Part shown: positions 26,934 to 35,693 of the stretch, one piece after another
Layout: each line of letters opens with the position of its first letter
Numbering within the stretch: position 1 is the stretch's first letter
Source of the DNA: Arcobacter sp.
Lineage (GTDB): Bacteria; Campylobacterota; Campylobacteria; Campylobacterales; Arcobacteraceae
Assembly (NCBI GenBank): GCA_002869565.1
Contig: PKUJ01000011.1
Location: 186,001 to 250,000 of the forward strand
Reading direction: 5' to 3'
DNA: 64,000 nt
The notes under the pieces: model-generated
Database searches by the model: none
Told to the model about the DNA's origin: nothing
Seen by the model: the letters and a program-made list of their open reading frames with translations, nothing else
Translations under genes and position numbers: made by a program

Positions 26934-28103
26934 TCAACAATCACTAAATTTTTTGATAATTTCTTTAGATTTCTCTAAAGCAACTTCACTAGAATCTTTA
27001 TCAAAAGTTAAAGCTACAGCCATTCGTCTACCCACATGTGATTGTGGTTTTCCAAAAACTCGAACATATGAATCTTTTGTAAAAGCACTTTTTTTGATTT
27101 TAATTTCTGGGGTAAAAGTATCAGATTTTGCTTTATAAGCAGCACTTGCTCCACATCCATAATCAATATAATCTAAAGGTAATCCTAATACTGCTCTAAC
27201 ATGAAGTGCGAACTCACTTTGAGATTGAGTAATCATTGTAACCATACCTGTATCGTGAGGTCTTGGGCTTACTTCTGAAAAATAAACTTCATCACCTTTT
27301 ACAAACATTTCAACACCAAAAATACCACGACCACCTAATCCATCAGTTACAGTTTTAGCAATTTTTTGTGCATTTTTTTTAGCTTTTTCACTCATATTCA
27401 TTGGTTGCCAAGAGAAGATGTAATCTCCATCTTGTTGGATGTGTCCAATTGGTTCACAAAATACTGTTTGCTCTCCATTCCGTACAGTTAGCATAGTAAT
27501 TTCATAATCAAATTTAACAAAGGCTTCAACAATTAATTCACTAGCATCTCCTCTAGCTTCTTTTGCAATTTCCCAAGAAGTTTTTAAATCATCTTCACTT
27601 TTTGCAACACTTTGACCATGTCCTGATGAACTCATTACCGGTTTTATAACACAAGGAAATCCCATATTTTTTGCTGCTTTTTCTAATCCTTCAAAAGTAG
27701 AAACAAATTCATATGATCCAGTTTTTACTTTTAATTCTTCTGCTGCAAACTGACGAATGTTTTTTCTATTCATTGTTTTATTTACTGCATCAGCATTTGG
27801 AATTACGTGAAAACCTTCTTTTTCTGCATCAAATAATGCCTCAATATTGATTGCTTCAACTTCAGGTAGGATGTAAGTTGGTTTTTCTCTTCTTATTACA
27901 TCTAATATTTCATTTTTATTTTTCATATTGATTGTATAAGCTTTATTTGCAACTAATTGTGCTGGAGCATTATTATAACTATCAACTGCAATTGTTTCAA
28001 TTCCTAGTCTTTGTGCTTCAATAATAACTTCTTTTCCAAGTTCTCCACTTCCTAAAAGCATTATTTTAGTAGAACAAGTTTTTAATGGCGCGGTAAATTT
28101 CAT
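26934..28103 (-). CDS. purT: Formate-dependent phosphoribosylglycinamide formyltransferase
   Basis: PurT makes formyl-GAR from GAR, formate and ATP in purine synthesis. The 389-residue ATP-grasp protein begins with [22 protein letters not shown], has [26 protein letters not shown] as the ATP-binding loop, and [25 protein letters not shown] with the metal ligands. Length is normal. Its ATG at 28103 lies inside the 3' end of the Bax-like gene (38-bp overlap) and has GGAAG just upstream, so translational coupling is likely. Confidence 0.95.
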   Translation of the reverse strand: MKFTAPLKTCSTKIMLLGSGELGKEVIIEAQRLGIETIAVDSYNNAPAQLVANKAYTINMKNKNEILDVIRREKPTYILPEVEAINIEALFDAEKEGFHVIPNADAVNKTMNRKNIRQFAAEELKVKTGSYEFVSTFEGLEKAAKNMGFPCVIKPVMSSSGHGQSVAKSEDDLKTSWEIAKEARGDASELIVEAFVKFDYEITMLTVRNGEQTVFCEPIGHIQQDGDYIFSWQPMNMSEKAKKNAQKIAKTVTDGLGGRGIFGVEMFVKGDEVYFSEVSPRPHDTGMVTMITQSQSEFALHVRAVLGLPLDYIDYGCGASAAYKAKSDTFTPEIKIKKSAFTKDSYVRVFGKPQSHVGRRMAVALTFDKDSSEVALEKSKEIIKKFSDC

Positions 28104-28884
28104 TTTCTTCCTTCTTTGGTATTAATTCTTTTTTTTCTTTTTCTTTTTCTTTTTCTTTTTTGAGTTTATTATAAAATTCTTTATCAAAATTTGTAAGATG
28201 ATTTTTTCTAATAATAGATTGTAATATTTTAATATAATCATGACCTATTCCTGAATATTTTGACATAGTGGAACTTAATTTCATTCCATCAATATATTCT
28301 CCTGATATTCTCATTTCTTTTCTTTTTAATCTAAATTCATAATAGGCAGCTGTACGATTAAGATTTCTCATGTAGGCTGAAATTGAAGTTTGTAAATCTG
28401 GAAATATTCTAATAAAATGTTTTTTATCTGACTGTCGTCTAAGGGGCAACATTCCTATTTTGGGGTTATATGTCCAGTGTCCGAAAATATTGTTTGCTTC
28501 TTTAAAAAACCTACTCTTACCCCAGCCACTTTCAACTGCAGCTTGTGCTAATGCCAAAGATGGAGGAATAATATCTATTCTTTCTAAATACCTAGAATAG
28601 TCATATATTGTCTGAATTTTGTATTTTATTTGTAGTTCTTGAAGTTCTTTATACTCTTTTGATTTGGGATCTAAATGTTTATTTTTATTTAAAGATTCAA
28701 TAAAAGCTCTTTCTTCTAAAATATTTCTATTTTCAATTTCAATCTCTTTTTTAAAGAAGTTTATAAAATATTTTTTTTGTTTACTTATATGAAGATTATA
28801 ATAATTTTTAGAAAAACTAGCATCTGCATTAATTGTGATTATAAATGCAGATACTAAAAATATAACTTTTGATAAAAATTTCAT
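28066..28884 (-). CDS. Bax-like glucosaminidase-domain protein
   Basis: A 272-residue exported protein with an N-terminal signal of about 20 residues. The glucosaminidase domain covers about 85-220, with the catalytic-type Glu in [17 protein letters not shown] and the NNIFGHW motif, then [22 protein letters not shown] and YSGIGHDYI. It is expected to cut peptidoglycan glycan strands. The C terminus is very basic/acidic ([11 protein letters not shown]), encoded by a run of GAAAAA hexamers at about 28129-28161. Its start shares one base with the dapF stop. It overlaps purT. Confidence 0.85.
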   Translation of the reverse strand: MKFLSKVIFLVSAFIITINADASFSKNYYNLHISKQKKYFINFFKKEIEIENRNILEERAFIESLNKNKHLDPKSKEYKELQELQIKYKIQTIYDYSRYLERIDIIPPSLALAQAAVESGWGKSRFFKEANNIFGHWTYNPKIGMLPLRRQSDKKHFIRIFPDLQTSISAYMRNLNRTAAYYEFRLKRKEMRISGEYIDGMKLSSTMSKYSGIGHDYIKILQSIIRKNHLTNFDKEFYNKLKKEKEKEKEKKELIPKKEENEIYRAIKNLFY

Positions 28885-29633
28885 TATATAGTAACCGTAA
28901 AAACCTGTTTAACCGTTCCTTTAAAATAAATTTCTTCATTTATTTTTGAAATAGTTAGTTCTTCATTACTTTTTGGATAGACAAAAGTTTTGTTTTCTAC
29001 AAAACCTAATTCATTAGCTCTTAAAAAACAAGCAACCATTCCTGTTCCGCAAGCTAAAGTTTCTCCTTCTACTCCTCTTTCATACGTTCTTACTTTTAGT
29101 ATTTTACCATTTTCGCCATTTTCAATTTTTGCAAAATTGACGTTTGCATTGTGTTTATATCTCATTTTTGCACATAAATCATGGTTATATTTTTCTAAAT
29201 CATCTACTATTGTTACTAAATGAGGAACTCCTGTATCAATTAAATACCAAGTTAAACCTTCTTGCTCAAACTCTTCTTTTATAACAATTGGTTTAGTCAT
29301 TTGTGTTTCAACAATATTTTCATTTACTTCTGATTTAATTAATCCAGCTTTAGTTAAAAATTTCATTTTCGAAGGAGCTAATCCATTGTTAAAAGCATAG
29401 TGAGATACTGCTCTAGTTGCATTTCCACACATTGCAGCATCACTTCCATCACTATTGTAAAATTGCCATTTGAAATTTGCTTCTTCACATGGTAACAAAG
29501 CTACAAGTCCATCTGCTCCAATACCTTCTGTTCTATTACACAGTTTTATTGCATCTCTAGTATAATCTTTTTCAATGAATGTATGAAAAATTACAAAATC
29601 ATTTCCACTAGCAGAATATTTTGTATATGTCAT
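28884..29633 (-). CDS. dapF: Diaminopimelate epimerase
   Basis: Converts LL- to meso-diaminopimelate for lysine and peptidoglycan. The 249-residue protein has the first catalytic Cys in SDGSDAAMCGNATRA and the second in GVEGETLACGTGMVA, with KYSASGNDFVIF at the start and TGVPHLV in between. Length is a little short but within family range. Its ATG overlaps the coaE stop (ATGA) and its stop overlaps the Bax-like start, so coaE-dapF-bax-purT form one tight operon. Confidence 0.96.
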   Translation of the reverse strand: MTYTKYSASGNDFVIFHTFIEKDYTRDAIKLCNRTEGIGADGLVALLPCEEANFKWQFYNSDGSDAAMCGNATRAVSHYAFNNGLAPSKMKFLTKAGLIKSEVNENIVETQMTKPIVIKEEFEQEGLTWYLIDTGVPHLVTIVDDLEKYNHDLCAKMRYKHNANVNFAKIENGENGKILKVRTYERGVEGETLACGTGMVACFLRANELGFVENKTFVYPKSNEELTISKINEEIYFKGTVKQVFTVTI

Positions 29634-30220
29634 AAAATCTCCTCTATTATTCTTTCTACTTCTTTTTGCAAATTTTTTAAATTTGTCGAGTTGTCAATTA
29701 CTAAATCTGCCAATTCTTTTTTCTCATCAATATCCATTTGATTTGAAATTTTTAATTTTGCTTCATCTTGACTTATTCCATCTCTTTGCATTAATCTTTG
29801 AATTTGTATCTCTTTTGGAGTATAAATCACTAAAGATTTTGGGATTGGATAATGCATTTTTTCAAAAAATAGTGGAATATCTATGAAATAGGGTTTATTT
29901 TGTTTCTCAAATATCACAGCTTCTTTTACAATTTCCTCTTTTATTAAAGGATGAATAAAAGCTTCCAATTTAAGTTTTTCTTCTTCATTAGAAAAAATTA
30001 TTTTACCTAATTCTTTTCTTAGAACTTTTCCATTTTCTACAAACTTTTGCCCAAATATTTGTGCAATTTTTGCACTGTGCATATCAAGTAGCTTATGTGC
30101 AATTTTATCAGCATCTATTGTTAAGAAGCCATGAAGCTTTAGTAGATTACCAACTGTACTTTTTCCTGTTGCAATTCCACCTGTTAAAGCTATTGCATGT
30201 TTAAATAAATCATTACTAAT
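29630..30220 (-). CDS. coaE: Dephospho-CoA kinase, no canonical start codon
   Basis: CoaE performs the last step of coenzyme A synthesis. The first ATG in frame (30082) would lose the ATP-binding loop. Upstream the frame stays open and encodes HAIALTGGIATGKSTV and then IDADKIAH, the proper CoaE start, back to about 30220. There is no ATG, GTG or TTG between the last in-frame stop and the P-loop; only ATT codons occur, and I tentatively start at the ATT giving SNDLFKHAIALTGG. A 50-base hairpin at 30203-30252 covers this exact spot. Downstream motifs such as FIDIPLFFEK are normal. Total near 196 residues, typical size. Confidence 0.8.
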   Translation of the reverse strand: MSNDLFKHAIALTGGIATGKSTVGNLLKLHGFLTIDADKIAHKLLDMHSAKIAQIFGQKFVENGKVLRKELGKIIFSNEEEKLKLEAFIHPLIKEEIVKEAVIFEKQNKPYFIDIPLFFEKMHYPIPKSLVIYTPKEIQIQRLMQRDGISQDEAKLKISNQMDIDEKKELADLVIDNSTNLKNLQKEVERIIEEIL

Positions 30221-30252
30221 AGTAATAATTTTACTATAATAATGATTTATTT
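30203..30252. repeat. Long hairpin at the 5' end of coaE
   Basis: Bases 30203-30215 and 30240-30252 are a perfect 13-bp inverted repeat. Inside it, 30219-30225 and 30231-30237 form another perfect 7-bp pair around a five-base loop. The whole would fold as a long, slightly bulged stem. It covers the expected translation start of coaE. No T-run follows on either strand, so it is not a classic terminator. Confidence 0.75.
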
Positions 30253-30280
30253 TGGGTTATTTGAGATTTAAAGAGAGAAT

Positions 30281-30823
30281 TTATCTTTTTGCTATGCCAT
30301 TTAAAGCTTTATGTTGCGCTGCTGGAAATACAAAAGATGCATGGTGAATTTCAGTTGAATAATATTCTAAATCATCAAGTAAATCTGATCTTTGTAAAAC
30401 AATATCCGCTGTTGGATGATATTTTTTAGAAGCTAAAACTGCTGTATCATGACCAAATTTAAAAGGCATTGCAATCCAGAAGTTTTTTCCTACCAATTCT
30501 AAATCAGATTTTAATCTATTCTCATCATTTGAAAAACTTGAAGTTGAAAAAGAAAGAATTCCGTCATCATTTAATACTCTTTCGATATTTGCCATTAATA
30601 GTTCATCAACTTTTACATCAGTTAAAATGATTGCATCGATATTTTTTTCATTTTTTGATGTTAATAAAGAGGCATCCCCAAACTCAATATTTCCTGTATG
30701 TTTTGAAGCTTCTTTTTTTAAATTATCATTTACTGTCCCAATTATTAAAACGTTTTTAGCTTCTTTATGTGTACATAATGGTGTATGTACCATCATTTCA
30801 TTAAAGGCTTGATTATCTTTCAT
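30281..30823 (-). CDS. Short spermidine-synthase-like protein
   Basis: A 180-residue protein resembling the Rossmann core of SpeE-type aminopropyltransferases as seen in Campylobacterota: FNEMMVHTPL at the start, NVLIIGTVND as the nucleotide loop, and a C-terminal stretch with DIVLQRSDLLDDLEYYSTEIHHASFVFPAA. Full SpeE enzymes are 260-290 residues, so the N-terminal beta domain is missing and several substrate contacts cannot be seen. It may be a diverged or inactive relative. It is upstream of coaE on the same strand; about 60 bp and a hairpin separate them. Confidence 0.6.
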   Translation of the reverse strand: MKDNQAFNEMMVHTPLCTHKEAKNVLIIGTVNDNLKKEASKHTGNIEFGDASLLTSKNEKNIDAIILTDVKVDELLMANIERVLNDDGILSFSTSSFSNDENRLKSDLELVGKNFWIAMPFKFGHDTAVLASKKYHPTADIVLQRSDLLDDLEYYSTEIHHASFVFPAAQHKALNGIAKR

Positions 30824-30857
30824 TTTGGTGAGTCCTTATATTTTATTAAATTTTGGA

Positions 30858-30863
30858 TATAAT
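30858..30863 (+). promoter_or_regulatory. Likely purM -10 box
   Basis: TATAAT preceded by TTTTGGA lies about 115 bases upstream of the purM ATG. A long leader would result. It overlaps the region upstream of the divergent SpeE-like gene. Confidence 0.4.
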
Positions 30864-30978
30864 ACCAAAAAATTTTTAAATAACAAGGATATATTAACAG
30901 TGTTATGAAATTTACATCAAATTTTAATAACAACTAGTTTAATAGAATCACTTTTAATACTTAAAGAGAAGGAAATAA

Positions 30979-31974
30979 ATGTCAACAGTTAGTTACAAAG
31001 ACGCTGGTGTAGATATTGACGCTGGAAATCAATTTGTAGAAAATATCAAACCCCATGTAAAGTCAACAATGATTCCAGGTGTTTTAGGAGGAATTGGTTC
31101 ATTTGCTGGTGCATTTGAACTTCCAAAAGGTTATAAAGAACCAGTAATTCTGTCAGGGACAGATGGAGTTGGAACAAAACTAAAGTTGGCAATAGATTCT
31201 AAGAAATTTGATACAGTTGGTATTGATTTAGTTGCAATGTGTACAAATGATTTATTATGTAATTTTGGAGAACCACTTTTCTTCTTAGATTATTATGCTA
31301 CTGCAAAATTAGATGTTGCAGAAGCTACTGATGTGGTAAAAGGTATTGCTGAGGGTTGTATTAGATCTGAATGTGCTCTTGTTGGTGGTGAAACTGCTGA
31401 AATGCCAGGTATGTACAAGGAAGGTGATTTTGATTTAGCAGGTTTTTGTGTTGGTATTGCAGAAAAAGCAGAATTAAATAGAATTGAAAGAATTGAAGCT
31501 GGTGATACACTAATTGCACTTCCAAGTTCTGGTATACATTCAAATGGTTTTTCACTAGTTAGAAAATTACTTTTTGATAAACTTGGAATGACTTTAGAAG
31601 ATGAATTTGATGGCAAAAAATTAAGTGATGTTTTATTAGAACCTACAAGAATTTATGTAAAAGAGTTCAAAGCAAATAAAGAAAATATAAATGCCTTAGC
31701 ACATATTACAGGTGGTGGAATTACAGAAAACTTACCAAGAGTTTTACCTGATAATTTTAAAGCAGTTGTAAAAAGAGATGCAATTAAAGTATTACCTATA
31801 TTTGAATTTATGGGACAATTTGTTGAGGTTGAAGAGATGTATAGAACATTCAATATGGGTGTTGGTATGGTTTTAGTAGTTAACCCTGCAAATGTAGATG
31901 CTGTTTTAGCTAATACTGATGGTTATGTTATTGGTGAAATTGCAGAGGGTGAAAAAGGAGTTGAATTCGTTTAG
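30979..31974 (+). CDS. purM: Phosphoribosylformylglycinamidine cyclo-ligase
   Basis: PurM closes the imidazole ring to form AIR in purine synthesis. The 331-residue protein has the start YKDAGVDIDAGNQFVE, the SGTDGVGTKLKLA glycine loop, VAMCTNDLLCNFGEPLFFLDY, and LVGGETAEMPGMY, all hallmarks of the family, with HITGGGITENLPRVLP near the end. GAAGGA precedes the ATG. It is a single gene ended by a strong terminator. Confidence 0.97.
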   Translation: MSTVSYKDAGVDIDAGNQFVENIKPHVKSTMIPGVLGGIGSFAGAFELPKGYKEPVILSGTDGVGTKLKLAIDSKKFDTVGIDLVAMCTNDLLCNFGEPLFFLDYYATAKLDVAEATDVVKGIAEGCIRSECALVGGETAEMPGMYKEGDFDLAGFCVGIAEKAELNRIERIEAGDTLIALPSSGIHSNGFSLVRKLLFDKLGMTLEDEFDGKKLSDVLLEPTRIYVKEFKANKENINALAHITGGGITENLPRVLPDNFKAVVKRDAIKVLPIFEFMGQFVEVEEMYRTFNMGVGMVLVVNPANVDAVLANTDGYVIGEIAEGEKGVEFV

Positions 31975-31994
31975 AGTTCAATTTTAATATTTTA

Positions 31995-32028
31995 AAGGTA
32001 AGTTCAAATATTGAACTTACCTTTTTTT
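31995..32028 (+). terminator. Intrinsic terminator after purM
   Basis: AAGGTAAGTTCAA pairs with TTGAACTTACCTT, short loop, followed by a run of T. Confidence 0.9.
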
Positions 32029-32071
32029 ATGCTTGTGTAAAATAGAATTTTGATAAATATAAAGGGATTAA

Positions 32072-33004
32072 ATGAGAGTTATAACAGAATCAGAAGTAAA
32101 AGAAGTAATTAAATATCCAGTATTAATTGAGGAATTAAGAAATGCTTTTAAAGCAGATATAAATGTCCCTGCTAGAATGCATCTTGACTATGAAAATCCA
32201 AAAGAAGAAGTAGATTCTACACTTTTACTAATGCCCTCTTGGGAAGCAAGTGAAGAGCTTGGTATAAAGATATTAACGGTAAGCCCAAATAATTCAAAAT
32301 ACAATTTACCAGGAATTAGTGCAGTTTATTTATTATTTGATGCTCATAAAGGTGGAATAAAATCTGTTATAGAAGCAAAAAGATTAACATCAATGAGAAC
32401 AGCTGCTGCTTCAGCTCTTGCGAGTTCATATTTATCAAGGGAAGATTCCAAAGTAATGTTAATGATAGGAACTGGTGCCTTGTGTGAAGAGTTAATAAGG
32501 GCACACAGTACAGTTAGAAAATTACAGAAGATATATGTTTGGGGTAGAAACAAAGAAAATGCTTTAAAAATTGTAGATAAATTAAAAGATGAATTTGATA
32601 TTGAAGCTGTAAATACAATAGAAGAGAAGATTGGAGACTGTGATATTATCTCCTGTGCAACATTATCAACTGAACCTTTGATTAAAGGTGAATTTATCAA
32701 GTCAGGGCAACATTATGATTTAGTTGGTTCTTTTAAACCGAATATGAGAGAGGTTGATGATCAACTTATTTCAAATGTTGATATTTTTATTGATAGTGAT
32801 ATGGCAAAAAAAGAGACAGGTGATTTAAAAGTACCACTTGAAAACGGTATTATTTCTGATAGTTCAATAAAAGCAGATTTATTTGAATTAACAAGAAAAG
32901 AAAAAGAGGGTAGAACATCAAAAGGACAAATTACTCTATTTAAATCAGTAGGTCATGCTTTAGAGGATTTTACTATCGCTAGATTAATTGATAAAGAGTT
33001 ATAA
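32072..33004 (+). CDS. Ornithine cyclodeaminase/mu-crystallin family protein
   Basis: A 310-residue NAD(P)-dependent protein. It has the family features: PARMHLDY near residue 32, LLMPSW, a KRLTSMRTAAASALASSYL stretch with the Lys/Arg substrate contacts, MLMIGTGALCEELIRAH as the nucleotide loop, IYVWGRNKENA, and DIISCATLSTEPLI. Members act as ornithine or alanine dehydrogenases, ketimine reductases or in siderophore synthesis, so the substrate is not settled. It stands alone between the purM terminator and a shared terminator with the pirin gene. Confidence 0.85.
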   Translation: MRVITESEVKEVIKYPVLIEELRNAFKADINVPARMHLDYENPKEEVDSTLLLMPSWEASEELGIKILTVSPNNSKYNLPGISAVYLLFDAHKGGIKSVIEAKRLTSMRTAAASALASSYLSREDSKVMLMIGTGALCEELIRAHSTVRKLQKIYVWGRNKENALKIVDKLKDEFDIEAVNTIEEKIGDCDIISCATLSTEPLIKGEFIKSGQHYDLVGSFKPNMREVDDQLISNVDIFIDSDMAKKETGDLKVPLENGIISDSSIKADLFELTRKEKEGRTSKGQITLFKSVGHALEDFTIARLIDKEL

Positions 33005-33007
33005 AAA

Positions 33008-33033
33008 ATAAAAGCCTAGGGTAAGGCTTTTAT
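33008..33033. terminator. Bidirectional terminator
   Basis: ATAAAAGCC (33008-33016) pairs with GGCTTTTAT (33025-33033) around an eight-base loop, with A and T runs in the stem. It separates the convergent cyclodeaminase-family and pirin genes. Confidence 0.85.
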
Positions 33034-33049
33034 TAACTATCTAATTATT

Positions 33050-33757
33050 TTAAACTTCTTTCATCTCGATAAAAAGAAAATGAGAGTTTGTAATTGCTTT
33101 TATATCTAGTTTAAGCTCTTGTGTAATTTCCATCGCATCACCATTATTTAATTCAATACTATTTATAGAAGAACTTCCTTCTATTTGTACAAAATAAACT
33201 TGTCGATTTTCTTCAATCTTAAAATTTAAACTTTTTGATTTATCTAGTTTACTTACATAAAAATTCACATCTTGATGAATTCTTATTTTTGCATCGCCAT
33301 TTTCTGATGATACAATATTTAAAAGTTTATTTTTCTTTTCATCTTCTTTAAATTTATGAGAACCATAAAGTTTTGGTAAGCCATTTTTAGGAGGTAAAAT
33401 CCAAATTTGCAATAATCTTAAATCTTCACTTTCATGAAGATTATGTTCGCTGTGATATATACCATTTCCTGCACTTAAATACTGAACTTCACCCGCTTTT
33501 AGTGTTTCTGCATTTCCCATTGAATCTTTATGGGTTATCTCTCCATCAACAACATATGAAATGATTTCCATATTAGCATGTGGATGAGTGTCAAATCCAG
33601 TTTTAGCATGGATAATATCATCATTTAAAACGCGTAAAACTCCAAATTGTATATTTGTAGGGTTTCTATATTCAGCAAAAGAGAAATGAAATCTACTCTC
33701 AAGCCAACCTAGATTTGAGGTTCCCATATTTTCTCTTGGTAATTTTTTTAACATCAT
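33050..33757 (-). CDS. Pirin family protein
   Basis: A 235-residue bicupin of the YhhW/pirin type. The N-terminal cupin has FGVLRVLNDDIIHAKTGFDTHPHANMEIISYVVDGEITHKDS with the His-x-His and Glu metal ligands, then GNGIYHSEHN. Bacterial members can act as quercetinases or as redox-sensitive regulators. It is the last gene of a four-gene operon (yceI, extradiol dioxygenase, FMN reductase, pirin), 10 bp after the reductase. The set suggests handling of aromatic or quinone compounds under control of the neighbouring MarR regulator. Confidence 0.92.
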   Translation of the reverse strand: MMLKKLPRENMGTSNLGWLESRFHFSFAEYRNPTNIQFGVLRVLNDDIIHAKTGFDTHPHANMEIISYVVDGEITHKDSMGNAETLKAGEVQYLSAGNGIYHSEHNLHESEDLRLLQIWILPPKNGLPKLYGSHKFKEDEKKNKLLNIVSSENGDAKIRIHQDVNFYVSKLDKSKSLNFKIEENRQVYFVQIEGSSSINSIELNNGDAMEITQELKLDIKAITNSHFLFIEMKEV

Positions 33758-33766
33758 AAGCCCTTT

Positions 33767-34264
33767 TTAAATCAATTGTAAAAATTGTTTAAGTATTCTC
33801 TCTCTACTATTTTTGTCTAAACTATTTTGGAAAGTCGTTACAATTTCTCTTGGTAAAACAATTGCTCCAAGTTTAGTAAACTGTATTCTCATTGCATGCA
33901 TTACATCATTTCCTCCACCGCCACTGTGCGTTGCTAATTGAATACGCTTTAGCGTGAATAGTTTTCTGAAATCATCACCAACTCTCGATACCCAAGCAAT
34001 AGTATTAACTAATACAGGAGGAAGAGAATAGTTATATTCCGGTGATACAAATATATAAGCTTCGCTTTCTTGCATTTTAGTAATTAAGTTATTGATTTGA
34101 ATAGGTATTCCATCATGTTCTTCTTTATAGCTATCATACATCGGAAGTTCTAATTCAATAAGATTTATAATTTCACTATCTTTTCCTAAAGTATTGAGTT
34201 GTTCTTGTAAAATTTTTGCAAGTTTCATATTTTCATTTAAACTTGCTACAAATATAAGTATCAT
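33767..34264 (-). CDS. NADPH-dependent FMN reductase-like flavoprotein
   Basis: A 165-residue flavodoxin-fold protein. FVASLNENMKLAKILQEQL at the start fits the flavin phosphate loop, and FVSPEYNYSLPPVLVNTIAWVSR is the typical FMN-contact signature of the NADPH-dependent FMN reductase/quinone reductase family. THSGGGGNDVMHAM follows. It lies 3 bp after the dioxygenase and 9 bp before pirin, so it is co-expressed. It may reduce quinones or supply reduced flavin. Exact electron acceptor unknown. Confidence 0.88.
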   Translation of the reverse strand: MILIFVASLNENMKLAKILQEQLNTLGKDSEIINLIELELPMYDSYKEEHDGIPIQINNLITKMQESEAYIFVSPEYNYSLPPVLVNTIAWVSRVGDDFRKLFTLKRIQLATHSGGGGNDVMHAMRIQFTKLGAIVLPREIVTTFQNSLDKNSRERILKQFLQLI

Positions 34265-34267
34265 ATT

Positions 34268-35041
34268 TTAATCCTTAAAAATTATGGTATCCATTGAGAG
34301 GTTACCATACATATAAACATCATGTAAAGATTTACCAACTTTATTTTTTGATGCCCCCAAACTAACAAAAAGAGGAAGTAAATGTTCTAAAGTAGGATGA
34401 TTTTCTCCTAAAAAAGGGGATTTTCTTCTATAATTAATAAGTGATTCAATATCTGCATTTTCTATTTTTTCAACAATCCAGTTTCTAAAGGCTTTTGCAG
34501 AAGGTTTCACATAACTATTCTCATCTCTGTTCATGCCTCTAAGATTATGAGTTAGTGAGCCACTTCCTATAATTAGGGTATTTTCTCTTAAATTTGATAA
34601 GACTTCCCCTAGATTTATTAACTCTTTTGCATCATAATTATAAGGCAAAGAGATTTGAATAATAGGAATATCAGCATTTGGATATAAAAATTTAAGAGGT
34701 GACCATACTCCATGATCATAACCACCTCTAGAAACATCTTTTTCTATTTGAATTCCATTTGACTCAAGTAATTTTACTATTTCATCATTTTTTTCTTTTG
34801 AAGAAGGCGCTCCATAAGTTAAATCATAAAGTTCATCAGGAAAGTTATAAAAATCATATATAGTAGATGGGCTATCCTCATATAAGATTTTTAAATTGTT
34901 ACTTACCCAATGGGCAGATATTACCAAGATATATTTTGGTTTATCAAAAGTTGATGAAAGTTCTTTCAAAAATTTTGTACTTTGATTATTCATCATCATC
35001 AACATTGGACTTCCATGAGAAATATACAAACTTGGTAACAT
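34268..35041 (-). CDS. DODA-type extradiol ring-cleavage dioxygenase (YgiD-like)
   Basis: A 257-residue class III extradiol dioxygenase of the DODA/YgiD branch. Metal ligands are seen as His in LYISHGSPML, His in VISAHWVS and His in GGYDHGVWSPL, followed by IIQISLP and LIIGSGSLTHNLRG. Such enzymes open catechol-type rings or have unknown physiological substrates. It follows yceI on the same strand and is followed by FMN reductase and pirin, forming a unit with possible aromatic or quinone substrates. Confidence 0.92.
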   Translation of the reverse strand: MLPSLYISHGSPMLMMMNNQSTKFLKELSSTFDKPKYILVISAHWVSNNLKILYEDSPSTIYDFYNFPDELYDLTYGAPSSKEKNDEIVKLLESNGIQIEKDVSRGGYDHGVWSPLKFLYPNADIPIIQISLPYNYDAKELINLGEVLSNLRENTLIIGSGSLTHNLRGMNRDENSYVKPSAKAFRNWIVEKIENADIESLINYRRKSPFLGENHPTLEHLLPLFVSLGASKNKVGKSLHDVYMYGNLSMDTIIFKD

Positions 35042-35066
35042 TTCTTTGCCTTTTCTTTTTAACTAA

Positions 35067-35633
35067 TTATTTAGCTAAAATTCCTTCTAATTCAATACTT
35101 AATTTAACAGTTTCACCAACAAGAACACCACCAGCTTCTAAACCTTTGTTCCAGTTAAGACCATAATCTTTTCTATTGATTTTACCAGTTAGTTCTAAAC
35201 CAACTCTTTTATTTCCCCATGGATCTACAGCCGTTCCATTGTTTTCAAAATCAAGTTTAACGTCTTTCGTAATACCTCTTAAAGTTAATTTACCATAAGC
35301 AGCATCTCCATCAACTTTGTCTAATTTAAAAGTAAGTTTAGGATGATTTTTTGCATCAAAGAAATCTGCTGATTTAAGGTGACCATCTCTTTTTTCATTT
35401 TCAGTATTAATTGAAGATACTTCAACATTACCAGTTAATGCTTTTAAAGTGTTTGTTTTTTCATCATATTCAATTGAACCAGAAAATTTATCAAATTTAC
35501 CTGTTACATTTGAAATCATTAAATGTTTTACTTTAAAGCCTACATTTGAGTGACTTGCGTCTACATTATAAGTTCCTGCATATAATGCCGCCGCTGCTAA
35601 AACTGACGCTAATCCTAATTTTACTAAATTCAT
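35067..35633 (-). CDS. YceI family periplasmic protein
   Basis: A 188-residue exported protein with a signal peptide of about 19 residues (hydrophobic, ending in ALYAGTY). The mature part has the YceI lipocalin-like barrel pattern: YNVDASHSNVGFKVKHLMISNVTGKFDKFSG, then HPKLTFKLDKV and KLDFENNGTAVDPWGNKRVG, ending with GETVKLSIELEGI. YceI proteins bind isoprenoid-quinone-like lipids. It is the first gene of the operon; a palindromic operator lies 30 bp upstream. Confidence 0.94.
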   Translation of the reverse strand: MNLVKLGLASVLAAAALYAGTYNVDASHSNVGFKVKHLMISNVTGKFDKFSGSIEYDEKTNTLKALTGNVEVSSINTENEKRDGHLKSADFFDAKNHPKLTFKLDKVDGDAAYGKLTLRGITKDVKLDFENNGTAVDPWGNKRVGLELTGKINRKDYGLNWNKGLEAGGVLVGETVKLSIELEGILAK

Positions 35634-35662
35634 TTTTTTTCCTTTTATTATTACTAAGTTGT

Positions 35663-35674
35663 TACTAATTAGTA
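35663..35674. promoter_or_regulatory. Palindromic operator 1, upstream of yceI
   Basis: TACTAATTAGTA is a perfect 12-bp palindrome about 30 bp upstream of the yceI start. It resembles the two sites upstream of marR, so it is probably a binding site for that regulator. A further TTACTAA half-site lies at 35650-35657. Confidence 0.7.
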
Positions 35675-35693
35675 GTATTTATTAAAAAAAAGT

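Noticed and set aside
28129-28161. GAAAAA tract as a phase-variation switch
   Set aside because: The six-base unit keeps frame, so copy changes would not switch the gene on or off.
29630-30082. coaE starting at the ATG at 30082
   Set aside because: This would remove the P-loop and the IDADKIAH segment, which are encoded in frame upstream.
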